Positions 1-6,238 of a stretch of 9,283 bases of DNA are shown one piece after another. This DNA comes from Candidatus Aminicenantes bacterium RBG_13_64_14 (lineage in GTDB: Bacteria; Acidobacteriota; Aminicenantia; Aminicenantales; Saccharicenantaceae). Location: positions 1-9,283 of the forward strand of contig MEXZ01000144.1 in NCBI GenBank assembly GCA_001773855.1. Reading direction: 5' to 3'. The translations under genes were made by a program, and so were the position numbers. The notes beneath the pieces are model-generated. The model searched no databases. It saw only the letters and a program-made list of their open reading frames with translations, and had not been told where the DNA came from. Within the stretch, counting starts at the first letter, position 1. Each line of letters opens with the position of its first letter.

Positions 1-341
1 CCGACGATGATCTTCAGCTCCTCGACGTCGAAGGGCTTGACGACGTAGTCGAGCGCCCCGGCCTTGAGGGCCTCGACGGCCTGGGCGATGCTGCCGTAGG
101 CCGTGATCAGGATGACCGGGAGGTCGGGCCTGTTTTCCCGGGCGTAGCGGAGGACGTCCATCCCGTCGGCCCCGGGCATTTTGATGTCGGTGACGATCAG
201 GTCGACCTCTTCCTTCTCCAGGATCTCGAAGCCCCGGGCGGCCGAGAGGGAGGACTTGACCGCGTACCCTTCCTTCTTGAAAACGACGGTGAGCAGGTCG
301 AGGAGGCTTTTCTCGTCGTCGATGATCAGGATCGTTTCCAT
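1..341 (-). CDS. pilR: PilR response regulator, N-terminal receiver domain (3' part outside window)
   Basis: This is the first 113 codons of a response regulator; the gene runs off the left edge. The ATG is at 341-339 and is preceded by AAGG at 353-350 with 8 nt spacing, so the ribosome site overlaps the pilS TAA stop. The visible part is a complete-looking REC domain: acidic pocket D8, D9, E10; phosphoacceptor D52 in the stretch VTDIKMPG; switch threonine T80 in LITAYG; and conserved K102 in VKPF. In the family, PilR is an NtrC-type sigma54 activator with REC, AAA+ and Fis-type helix-turn-helix domains, phosphorylated by PilS, that activates pilA. The AAA+ and DNA-binding parts cannot be seen here, so the PilR assignment rests on position directly after pilS at the end of pilBTCS and on the NtrC-like receiver motifs. 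A 10-nt gap to pilS indicates co-transcription. The alternative is another NtrC-family regulator. Confidence 0.88.
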   Translation of the reverse strand, partial: METILIIDDEKSLLDLLTVVFKKEGYAVKSSLSAARGFEILEKEEVDLIVTDIKMPGADGMDVLRYARENRPDLPVILITAYGSIAQAVEALKAGALDYVVKPFDVEELKIIV

Positions 342-351
342 GTTTGCGGCC

Positions 352-1629
352 TTACGCTCCCGCCGGCTTGCGGAGCGGCAGCATAATCGCGACCTCGGTC
401 CCCTTGTGGAGCTCGGACCTGACGTCGATCTGCCCGTCGTAGTCGTCGACGATCTTGCGGACGATGGACATCCCCAGACCGCGGCCGTTCTCGAAGCCCG
501 AGTAGAAGGGCTCGAAGAGGTGCTCCTTGTCCTCGTCGGTCATGCCCTTCCCCGTGTCGGCGACGACGATCCGAATTTCTTTCCTCTGTGGGCCGAGGAA
601 ATCGAGCCTCAGCCGCCCGCCCTCAGGCATGGCCTTGACGGCGTTCTTGATGAGGTTCCAGAAGACCTGCTTGAACTGGCCCGCGTTGCCGTAATAATGG
701 AGATCCGACGAGCGGAAGTTGCCCGTGACCTCAACCTTGCCGTTGAGCTCGCCGCCCCCCTGGAGCATCTTGAGCGTCTCGTCCAGGATGTCGGTCAGAC
801 TGATCACGGAGAAGATGTGTTTGGACGGCAGGGCGAAATCCAGGAACTGCTCCAGGCTGTGGGAGACGCGTTCCGATTCCTTGATGACGATGCCCATGAG
901 GTCCTCCTGTTCGGCGCTGAGGGCGAGTTCTTTCTTGAGAACCTGGACGGAGCCCGAGATGGCGGCCAGCGGGTTTCGGATCTCGTGGGCCAGGCTGGCC
1001 GAGACCCGGCCCGCTTCCGACAGGCGCTCGCGGACGAGGAGTTCCTTTTCGGCAACGCGGAGCGCCTCTCGGGTTTTGCGCAGGCTCCCGGCCAGCTTGC
1101 TTATCAGGCCGGCGATGACGAAGAAGACGCCCCAGGCGATGAAGATGGTCACGAGCAAGGAGCCGAGGGACGCCTTGACGGCGTGCTCGGGCCGGAAGGC
1201 GGGGATGAATCCGAAGTAGACGCCATCGACCAGGAGGCCGAACAGGATGGCCGACAGGGATGCCGCCAGGAAACCAGCCCGGCCGGTGACGACCAGGCCC
1301 GCGGCGATGATCGGGAACAAGTACAGGAAGTACATCGAGGAGGCGATGCCGCCGGAGATGTAGACGAAGGCGGTGATAAGGAGAAGGTCGAAGACGACCT
1401 GGACGTAGGCCTGGGCGACGAGCCCCCGGCCCCAGGCGTAGAGGCCGAAGAAGAGGGCCGAAAAACCGTAGGAGCCGAAGATGAGGTAATAGAACGGCAG
1501 GTTGGGCTCGGAGTCGGGGGACGATAACTGGATAATGAAGGCCGAGACGAGGAGCGACGTCAGCACGGCCAGCCGGTACAGGTTGTACAGGAGGACGTGT
1601 TTCTTCTCGATCAAGCGTTCTATCTTCAT
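352..1629 (-). CDS. pilS: PilS-type membrane sensor histidine kinase, short form
   Basis: Sensor kinase of 425 residues, partner of the PilR encoded 10 nt downstream. The N-terminal ~180 residues hold six hydrophobic segments (about 12-35, 44-66, 71-91, 96-114, 118-138, 155-178), the topology of known PilS, which senses membrane pilin. A short charged, probably coiled linker (about 182-205) leads straight into the DHp H-box with phosphoacceptor H215 in LAHEIRNPL. The ATPase domain has an N-box (FWNLIKNA, N325/N329), G1 (DTGKGM, 358-363), F-box (FEPFYSG) and G2 (GRGLGM, 382-387), so it looks catalytically intact. Pseudomonas PilS is about 100 residues longer and has a PAS domain between membrane and kinase parts; there is no room for one here. 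I chose ATG at 1629 because GAAGG at 1642-1638 lies 8 nt upstream. An in-frame GTG at 1638 would add three residues but overlaps that ribosome site. It ends in TAA and follows pilC by 57 nt. Confidence 0.92.
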   Translation of the reverse strand: MKIERLIEKKHVLLYNLYRLAVLTSLLVSAFIIQLSSPDSEPNLPFYYLIFGSYGFSALFFGLYAWGRGLVAQAYVQVVFDLLLITAFVYISGGIASSMYFLYLFPIIAAGLVVTGRAGFLAASLSAILFGLLVDGVYFGFIPAFRPEHAVKASLGSLLVTIFIAWGVFFVIAGLISKLAGSLRKTREALRVAEKELLVRERLSEAGRVSASLAHEIRNPLAAISGSVQVLKKELALSAEQEDLMGIVIKESERVSHSLEQFLDFALPSKHIFSVISLTDILDETLKMLQGGGELNGKVEVTGNFRSSDLHYYGNAGQFKQVFWNLIKNAVKAMPEGGRLRLDFLGPQRKEIRIVVADTGKGMTDEDKEHLFEPFYSGFENGRGLGMSIVRKIVDDYDGQIDVRSELHKGTEVAIMLPLRKPAGA

Positions 1630-1646
1630 TCCACGCACCTTCGTAG

Positions 1647-1656
1647 GGCAGCTGCC
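1647..1656. repeat. Perfect 10-bp palindrome in the pilC-pilS gap
   Basis: GGCAGCTGCC is identical on both strands and sits in the 57-nt spacer between pilC and pilS, four bases upstream of the pilS ribosome site. It has no loop, so it is a poor RNA hairpin. It could be a protein-binding site or chance in GC-rich DNA. No T-tract follows, so it is not an intrinsic terminator. Confidence 0.4.
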
Positions 1657-1686
1657 TTAATCTCTCCCACCTCTCATAGTCGTCAC

Positions 1687-2889
1687 CTAGAACTTCGACA
1701 TAAGGCTGAAGATCGGCAGGTACATGGAGACGACCAGGCCGCCGACGATAACGCCGACGAAGATGAGCAGGATGGGCTCGAGGATCGAGAGCAGCGCGGA
1801 CACGGACATGTCGACTTCCTCGTCGTAGAATTCGGCCAGCTTCGACAGCATCTCGTCGAGCGTCCCCGTCGCCTCGCCGACGTTGATCATCTGGAGCATC
1901 ATCGTCGGGAACCGCCCGGCCTGCTTGAAGGACTCGCTCATCGTCTTGCCTTCGGAGACGAGTTTTCGGGCCTCGACGATCTCCTGCTCAATGATGACGT
2001 TGCCGGCCGTCGTCGAGGTGATCTTCAGGGCCTCGAGCATGGGCACGCCGCCGGAGATGAGCGTCGCCAGCGTCCGCGTCACCCGGGTCATGGCCACCTT
2101 GTAGAGGAGCTGGCCGAAGAGGGGTATCTTCAGGATGAGGCGGTCGGTCGTCCAGTGCCCCTGCTTGGTGCTCCGGTAGTAGCGGAATAGGAAGAGGAGG
2201 GCGACGAGGCCGATGACGATCAAGATGATGTACTTCTCGACGAAGTCGCTCAAGCCGACGACGAAGGCCGTCAGGAAGGGCAGTTCGGCGCCGAGGTCGC
2301 GGAAGATCGTGGCGAAGATGGGAATGACCTTCCAGAGCAGGAAAATGGAGACGACGATGGCGAAGAGGACGATGGCCACCGGGTAGATCATCGCCTGCTT
2401 GACCTTGGCCCTCAGCCGGACGGTCTTCTCGATGAACTCGGACAGCCGGCGGAGCATGATGTCGAGGGAGCCCGACTGCTCGCCCGAAGCGATGAGGTTG
2501 CAGTAAAGGTCGTCGAAGGCCTTGGGGTGCTTCCTTTTCGCCTGGTTCAGGGTCGAGCCGGCCTCGACGTCCTCCTTGATGGTCTTGATGACGTTCTTGA
2601 AATAGGTGTTCTTCTGTTGCTCTTCGAGGATGCCCAGGCTCTGGATGAGCGGCAGTTCGGCGTCGATGAGGACGGACAGCTGACGGCTGTAGACGGACAG
2701 GTCTTTGAGCTTGATCTTCTCCCGCTTGAGGAAGGGGATGGCGATCCCCCTCTTGGCCGGGGCGACGCTGAGGACCGTGATCTGGTCCTTCTGGAGCGCG
2801 CGCCCCACCTCTTCCTTGGAGGCGGCGACGCGCTCGCCCCCGACCGCGTCTCCGTAGCGGTTTTTCCCTTTCCAAACATATGTCGGCAT
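1687..2889 (-). CDS. pilC: PilC, type IV pilus inner-membrane platform protein
   Basis: Polytopic platform protein of 400 residues, the usual PilC/GspF length, on which the PilB and PilT motors act to insert or remove pilins at the inner membrane. The N-terminus (MPTYVWKGKNRYGD) is typical of the family. Two T2SS-F repeats are visible: the first at about 67-190, with YSRQLSVLID and ASGEQSGSLD; the second at about 268-392, with TRVTRTLATLISGGVP and VGEATGTLDEML. Hydrophobic membrane segments lie at about 168-192, 219-236 and 370-391. The ATG at 2889 has GAGG at 2899-2896, 6 nt upstream. The gene ends in TAG and lies 29 nt downstream of pilT and 57 nt upstream of pilS, consistent with one operon. 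Gene order and absence of general-secretion partners favour PilC over a type II secretion GspF. Confidence 0.96.
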   Translation of the reverse strand: MPTYVWKGKNRYGDAVGGERVAASKEEVGRALQKDQITVLSVAPAKRGIAIPFLKREKIKLKDLSVYSRQLSVLIDAELPLIQSLGILEEQQKNTYFKNVIKTIKEDVEAGSTLNQAKRKHPKAFDDLYCNLIASGEQSGSLDIMLRRLSEFIEKTVRLRAKVKQAMIYPVAIVLFAIVVSIFLLWKVIPIFATIFRDLGAELPFLTAFVVGLSDFVEKYIILIVIGLVALLFLFRYYRSTKQGHWTTDRLILKIPLFGQLLYKVAMTRVTRTLATLISGGVPMLEALKITSTTAGNVIIEQEIVEARKLVSEGKTMSESFKQAGRFPTMMLQMINVGEATGTLDEMLSKLAEFYDEEVDMSVSALLSILEPILLIFVGVIVGGLVVSMYLPIFSLMSKF

Positions 2890-2918
2890 CGTTCACCTCG
2901 CCTTTCCGGGATTCGACC

Positions 2919-4034
2919 CTATTTTCTGGACAACCCCGCGGACTCGCCGCGGGTGATCTTCACGCCGTCGCGGCGTTGGATGATGTCGGTCAGCTCTTCG
3001 GGGGAAGAGGACATGCTCATGATCATGTCGAGGCTGACCAGCTTGCGGTAGTACAGGCTGGCCAGGGATTGGTTGAACGTCTGCATCCCGAACTTTTCCT
3101 GACCCATCTGCATGGTCGAGTAGATCTGGTGTATCTTGTTCTCGCGGATGAGGTTGCGGATGGCCGGGTTGGGGATCATGATCTCCATGGCCAGGACGCG
3201 GCCCTTGCCGTCCGCCCGGGGCAGGAGCGCCTGGGTTATGACGGCCTCGAGGGTCATCGACAGCATGATCCGGATCTGCGTCTGGTACTGGCTGGGGAAG
3301 ATGTCGATGATGCGGCTGATACTCTCGACGGCCGAGTTCGTGTGGAGCGTCGAGAAGGTCAGGTGGCCGGTCTCGGCGACGCGGAGACTGGCCTCGACGG
3401 TTTCGAGGTCGCGCATCTCGCCGATGAGGACGACGTCCGGGTCCTCGCGGAGGACCGAGCGGAGGGCGTTGCCGTAGGACTGGGTGTCGGCGTAGAGCTC
3501 GCGCTGGTTGATGATGGCCTTGCGGGGCGTCAGGTAGTATTCGATGGGGTCCTCGATGGTGATGATGTGGACCGGCCGCTCCGAGTTGATGTGCTCGATC
3601 ATGCAGGCCAGGGTCGTCGACTTGCCGCAGCCGGTCGGCCCGGTGACGAGGACGAGGCCCCGCGGCAGGTAGCACAGCTGTTGGACGCGCTGGGGGATGC
3701 CCAGCTGAGCGAAGCTCCACATCGACGGCAGGAAGCGGCGGAAGGCCCCGGCCACGGCGCCCTTCTGCATGAAGACGTTGGCCCGGAACCGGCCGAGCTC
3801 TTTGACCCCGAACGAGAAGTCGAGCTCGAGCTTCTCCTCGAACAGCCGCTTCTGCTTGTCGGTCATGATGCTGTAGATGACCTCTTTCGTCTCGGAAGGC
3901 GTCAAGGCCGGGTGCTCGATGTCCTTGAGTATGCCGTGGACGCGGATGCGCGGCGGGATGTAGGTCGTGATGTGGAGGTCGCTCGCGTCGGCTTCCACGC
4001 AGGCTTTCAAGAGTTCGAATATCGGTTTCGCCAT
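2919..4034 (-). CDS. pilT: PilT, type IV pilus retraction ATPase
   Basis: Hexameric cytoplasmic ATPase that powers pilus retraction and twitching; 371 residues, slightly longer than the typical PilT of about 345. The N-terminal PAS-like half carries the signature ADASDLHI (15-22). The motor domain has Walker A GPTGCGKS (132-139), Asp box ITIEDPIEY (158-166), Walker B region LREDPDVVLIGEMRD (195-209) and His box GHLTFSTLHT (223-232). AIRNLIRE at 291-298 is the C-terminal motif diagnostic of PilT and required for retraction in the family, which separates it from PilB and makes PilU less likely. The Walker A position usually held by Ser is Cys136. The last ~20 residues are basic/Ser-rich and not conserved. 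The start at 4034 has GGAGG at 4047-4043 with 8 nt spacing. It lies 28 nt after pilB and ends in TAG. Confidence 0.97.
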   Translation of the reverse strand: MAKPIFELLKACVEADASDLHITTYIPPRIRVHGILKDIEHPALTPSETKEVIYSIMTDKQKRLFEEKLELDFSFGVKELGRFRANVFMQKGAVAGAFRRFLPSMWSFAQLGIPQRVQQLCYLPRGLVLVTGPTGCGKSTTLACMIEHINSERPVHIITIEDPIEYYLTPRKAIINQRELYADTQSYGNALRSVLREDPDVVLIGEMRDLETVEASLRVAETGHLTFSTLHTNSAVESISRIIDIFPSQYQTQIRIMLSMTLEAVITQALLPRADGKGRVLAMEIMIPNPAIRNLIRENKIHQIYSTMQMGQEKFGMQTFNQSLASLYYRKLVSLDMIMSMSSSPEELTDIIQRRDGVKITRGESAGLSRK

Positions 4035-4062
4035 GTCGTTATCCTCCGTTCCTTGTCGTTCC

Positions 4063-5793
4063 CTAGAATTGGTCCCGGACGGTTTCCCGCAGGACTTCCT
4101 CGACCGAGGTGACTCCGTTCTTGATCTTGACGAGGCCGCTCTGCCTCAGGGTCAGCATGCCCTTCTCGATGGCTTTCTTCTTGATTTCCCGGGATTGGGC
4201 CCGGGTCAGGATCATGGTCCGGATGTCGTCGTCGATGGCCATGACCTCAAAGAGGGCCGTCCGGCCTTTGTAGCCGGTCCTGTTGCAGACGTCGCAGCCG
4301 CCGGCCTTCATGGCCTGAAGGCCCTTGAGCTCGTCCTTCCGGTAGCCCATCTCGAGCAGGGCGGCCTCGGGCAGGGCGTGCGGCTGGGCGCACTTCTTGC
4401 AGAGGCGGCGGATGAGCCGTTGGGCGACGACGAGCATGAGCGAGTCGGCGATGAGGAAGGGCTCGACGTTCATGTTGACCAGGCGGACGATGGTGCTCGC
4501 GGCGTCGTTGGTGTGGATGGTGGAGAAGACCAGGTGCCCCGTCAGGGCGGCCTTGATGGCGATATCGACCGTCTCGAAGTCGCGCATCTCGCCGACGAGC
4601 ATGACGTCGGGGTCCTGACGGAGAAAACTCCGCAGGCAGGAAGCGAAGGTCAGGCCGATCTCCTCCTTGACCTGTACCTGGTTGATGTTCGGGACGTTAA
4701 ACTCGACCGGGTCCTCGGCGGTCATGATGTTCATGTCCGGCGAGTTGATCGTCGAAATGGCCGAGTAGAGCGTGTTTGTCTTGCCGCTGCCGGTCGGCCC
4801 GGTGACGAGGACGATGCCCCAAGGCTTGTGAATGGCTTCCTGGAAGACGGCCAGGGGCCCCTCCTCGAACCCGAGCTCGGTCAGGTCGAGCTTGAGCATC
4901 TCCTTGTCGAGGATCCGGGCGACGACCTTCTCCCCCCACAGCGTGGGCAGGGAGGAGACGCGCATGTCGACTTCCTTCTTTTTTCCATTGTCGAGGCGGA
5001 GGCGCATCTTGATCCGGCCGTCCTGGGGCAGGCGTTTCTCGGCGATGTCCATGTTCGCCAGGATCTTGACGCGGGAGATGACCGGGCTCCGGTATTTCAG
5101 CGGCAGGCTGACGATCTCGTAGAGGTCGCCGTCCATCCGGTAGCGGACGCGGAAGCTCGTTTCGTACGGCTCGAAGTGGACGTCGCTCGCACCCCGCTTG
5201 ATGGCATCGATGAAGGTCTGGTTGACGAGCTTGATGATCGGGGCCTCTTCGGCCTCGCTATCCATGCCGTCGAGGACGTGGTCCTCTTTCTCGTCCTCGA
5301 TGATGTTGACGCGGCCGTCGTCGGCCAGGGCGATGTCATCGATGATCTTCTTGACCCGGATGGCATCGGCCGTCCCGAAGTACTTGTTGATGGCGTTGAC
5401 GACGCCCGTTTCCGAGGCGATGACCGGCTGGATGGAGAGCCCCGTCCGGAAACGGATGTCCTCGATGATCTCGAGGTCGGTCGGGTCGACCATGGCCAAG
5501 GTCAGGAAGGACCGGATCCGGTGGATGGGCATGACCATGTGTTTCTTGGCCACGTCGACCGGGATGAGGCTGATGACTTCGGGGTAAACGTCGAACTGGT
5601 CGAGGTCGATGTAAGGGTAGCCGAGCTGGCGGCTGAGGGCCTGGGCGATGTCCTCCTCGGTCAGATAGCCGAGTTGGACGAGCGAGGTGCAGACGGGCAG
5701 GCTGTTTTTCTTCTGGAAGTCGAGAGCGGACTTCAACTGGTCGACGGAAAGGATCTTTTCCCGTAAAAGCAACTCGCCCAGGTTAGATGCCAT
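4063..5793 (-). CDS. pilB: PilB, type IV pilus extension ATPase
   Basis: Cytoplasmic hexameric GspE/PilB-superfamily ATPase that drives pilin polymerisation through PilC; 576 residues, normal for PilB. Residues 1-145 form the N-terminal MshEN/T2SSE-N domain with two tandem helical repeats (4-27, 33-56). These keep the hydrophobic pattern but lack the Arg and some Gly residues associated with c-di-GMP binding. The N2 domain begins near GASDVHFEPY (201-210). Motor motifs are Walker A GPTGSGKT (332-339), Asp box TAEDPVEFN (358-366), Walker B region DPDVMLVGEMRD (394-405) and His box GHLVFSTIHTND (419-430). Four cysteines, C465, C468, C500 and C503, form the tetracysteine zinc site typical of GspE/PilB and absent from PilT. 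The ATG at 5793 fits the family N-terminus, but only A-rich sequence precedes it: no Shine-Dalgarno is visible and a strong promoter lies immediately upstream. First gene of pilBTCSR; ends in TAG. Confidence 0.97.
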   Translation of the reverse strand: MASNLGELLLREKILSVDQLKSALDFQKKNSLPVCTSLVQLGYLTEEDIAQALSRQLGYPYIDLDQFDVYPEVISLIPVDVAKKHMVMPIHRIRSFLTLAMVDPTDLEIIEDIRFRTGLSIQPVIASETGVVNAINKYFGTADAIRVKKIIDDIALADDGRVNIIEDEKEDHVLDGMDSEAEEAPIIKLVNQTFIDAIKRGASDVHFEPYETSFRVRYRMDGDLYEIVSLPLKYRSPVISRVKILANMDIAEKRLPQDGRIKMRLRLDNGKKKEVDMRVSSLPTLWGEKVVARILDKEMLKLDLTELGFEEGPLAVFQEAIHKPWGIVLVTGPTGSGKTNTLYSAISTINSPDMNIMTAEDPVEFNVPNINQVQVKEEIGLTFASCLRSFLRQDPDVMLVGEMRDFETVDIAIKAALTGHLVFSTIHTNDAASTIVRLVNMNVEPFLIADSLMLVVAQRLIRRLCKKCAQPHALPEAALLEMGYRKDELKGLQAMKAGGCDVCNRTGYKGRTALFEVMAIDDDIRTMILTRAQSREIKKKAIEKGMLTLRQSGLVKIKNGVTSVEEVLRETVRDQF

Positions 5794-5806
5794 TTTTTAT
5801 GCCGTA

Positions 5807-5835
5807 ATCATATTGTTTTGGACAATTCCTGTCAA
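5807..5835 (-). promoter_or_regulatory. Near-consensus sigma70 promoter of the pilBTCSR operon
   Basis: Reading the minus strand, a perfect -35 hexamer TTGACA (5835-5830) is followed by exactly 17 bases and TATGAT (5812-5807), five of six matches to the -10 consensus. The predicted start of transcription, about 7 bases past the -10, is near 5800, only about 7 nt before the pilB ATG. Housekeeping sigma70 use is inferred from the hexamers; I saw no sigma54 GG/GC pair here, so this promoter is unlikely to be a direct PilR target. Confidence 0.8.
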
Positions 5836-5837
5836 TC
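5821..5837. repeat. GACAA-N5-GTCAATC direct repeat, copy 1 (overlaps pilB -35)
   Basis: On the plus strand this 17-mer reads GACAATTCCTGTCAATC, with its first G at 5821. It matches a second 17-mer at 5953-5969 in 13 of 17 positions, and the conserved bases fall at both ends. It also has dyad symmetry (GACA...TGTC on the minus strand) and covers the pilB -35 hexamer, as expected for an operator. Function is inferred; part of the similarity is simply the -35 sequence. Confidence 0.4.
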
Positions 5838-5857
5838 GCCGGTCGCCTCGGAGACCC

Positions 5858-5950
5858 TCTCTTAAGGACGGCCGGGGAGCCGATTTTTCTCTTACCCAGA
5901 AGAAACTCAAGAGATCCAAAGCATTGCTCCGATGGCTCTATTCTCTCTTA
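5858..5950 (-). repeat. Three direct copies of TAAGAGA upstream of pilB
   Basis: The heptamer TAAGAGA occurs at 5950-5944, 5894-5888 and 5864-5858, all in the same orientation, within 93 bases of the pilB upstream region and 23 or more bases upstream of its -35 box. Start-to-start spacings are 56 and 30 bases. They may be activator sites or a purine-rich compositional echo. The sequence between them has no gene or strong hairpin. Confidence 0.4.
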
Positions 5951-5952
5951 TC

Positions 5953-5969
5953 GACAAATTGCGTCAATC
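5953..5969. repeat. GACAA-N5-GTCAATC direct repeat, copy 2
   Basis: On the plus strand this reads GACAAATTGCGTCAATC, in the same orientation as the copy at 5821-5837 and 132 bases further from pilB. It shows imperfect dyad symmetry (ATCGAC...GTCAAT). On the minus strand it contains TTGACG, but I see no good -10 at the right distance, so it is more likely a binding site or a degenerate promoter copy than an active promoter. Confidence 0.35.
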
Positions 5970-6002
5970 CCCCGCCGTGAGCATTGCCTGGGTGAAAATA
6001 CC

Positions 6003-6033
6003 AAAAATTGTCTCCCCCTCAGGGGTGAGGGAG
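6003..6033 (-). terminator. Intrinsic terminator of the tRNA-Pro/tRNA-Arg unit
   Basis: On the minus strand, CTCCCTCA (6033-6026) pairs with TGAGGG plus AG (6021-6012) across a CCCC loop, giving eight base pairs with a two-base G bulge. Four bases later comes T5 (6007-6003). It begins 18 bases past the encoded CCA of tRNA-Arg and lies before the pilB promoter, so it insulates the tRNAs from the pil operon. The T-tract is short and slightly displaced, so termination may be partial. Confidence 0.65.
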
Positions 6034-6051
6034 GTCCTCGCGGAAAGGGAG

Positions 6052-6128
6052 TGGCGCGCCTGGAGAGACTCGAACTCCCGACCCGCTGCTTAGAAGGCAG
6101 CTGCTCTATCCACCTGAGCTACAGGCGC
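6052..6128 (-). tRNA. tRNA-Arg(UCU)
   Basis: The minus strand folds as a full cloverleaf. The acceptor strands GCGCCTG (6128-6122) and CAGGCGC (6062-6056) pair over seven bases; the D arm is GCTC/GAGC; the anticodon stem GCTGC/GCAGC encloses the loop CTTCTAA; and the T arm contains GTTCGAGT. The anticodon TCT is at 6094-6092, reading AGA (and AGG by wobble). The discriminator is G at 6055, and a CCA tail is encoded at 6054-6052. U36 and A37 make it a t6A37-type tRNA. It lies 18 nt downstream of tRNA-Pro and is probably processed from the same transcript. Confidence 0.97.
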
Positions 6129-6146
6129 GCTTCGGCTGTAAGTAGA

Positions 6147-6221
6147 TCGGGGAGAGCGGATTTGAACCGCCGACCTCCTGCTCCCAAGGCAGGCGCGCTA
6201 GCCAGGCTGCGCCACTCCCCG
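6147..6221 (-). tRNA. tRNA-Pro(UGG)
   Basis: The minus strand gives a complete cloverleaf. Acceptor CGGGGAG (6221-6215) pairs with CTCCCCG (6154-6148); the D arm is GCGC/GCGC around AGCCTGGCTA; the anticodon stem CCTGC/GCAGG encloses CTTGGGA; and the T arm GGCGG/CCGCT (one G-U pair) encloses TTCAAAT. The anticodon TGG is at 6186-6184, and G37 follows it as is usual for tRNA-Pro. The discriminator is A at 6147, followed by TCT, so CCA is not encoded and must be added enzymatically. It is the first gene of a two-tRNA unit behind its own promoter. Confidence 0.97.
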
Positions 6222-6238
6222 TCCCGTTCAGCTGTAGA

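Noticed and set aside
1657..1677. Six-codon ATG...TAA frame between pilC and pilS (leader peptide?)
   Set aside because: Too short, no ribosome site and no regulatory codons or attenuator fold around it.
1988..2896. Same-strand, other-frame open frames at 1988-2896, 2893-3720 and 6970-8100
   Set aside because: Arg/Pro/His-rich +1/+2 frame readings inside pilC, pilT and mutL; composition is that of frameshifted GC-rich genes.
1687..4065. pilB, pilT and pilC all end in TAG, suggesting possible recoding or read-through
   Set aside because: Each TAG falls at or near the normal family C-terminus and is followed by a non-coding spacer with the next ribosome site; no sign of extension.
2880..4112. 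Plus-strand open frame opposite pilT (410 codons), and a similar one at 181-1527 opposite pilS
   Set aside because: Same reasons: GC-driven shadow frames with biased composition and no recognisable domains, over genes with full motif sets.
3967..5766. 599-codon open frame on the plus strand opposite pilB
   Set aside because: It is antisense to a clear PilB, has low-complexity Asp/Val/Leu/Gly/Arg composition typical of the complementary frame of GC-rich coding DNA, and no family motif.
5876..5890. Plus-strand hairpin CGGC-N6-GCCG followed by ATTTTT, resembling a terminator
   Set aside because: The stem is only four base pairs and no plus-strand gene is present to end here.
5794..6002. c-di-GMP (GEMM) riboswitch ahead of pilB, considered because such switches precede some pilus genes
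   Set aside because: The conserved GEMM core and paired stems are not visible, and the promoter lies at the end of this gap, so the sequence would not be in the pilB transcript.
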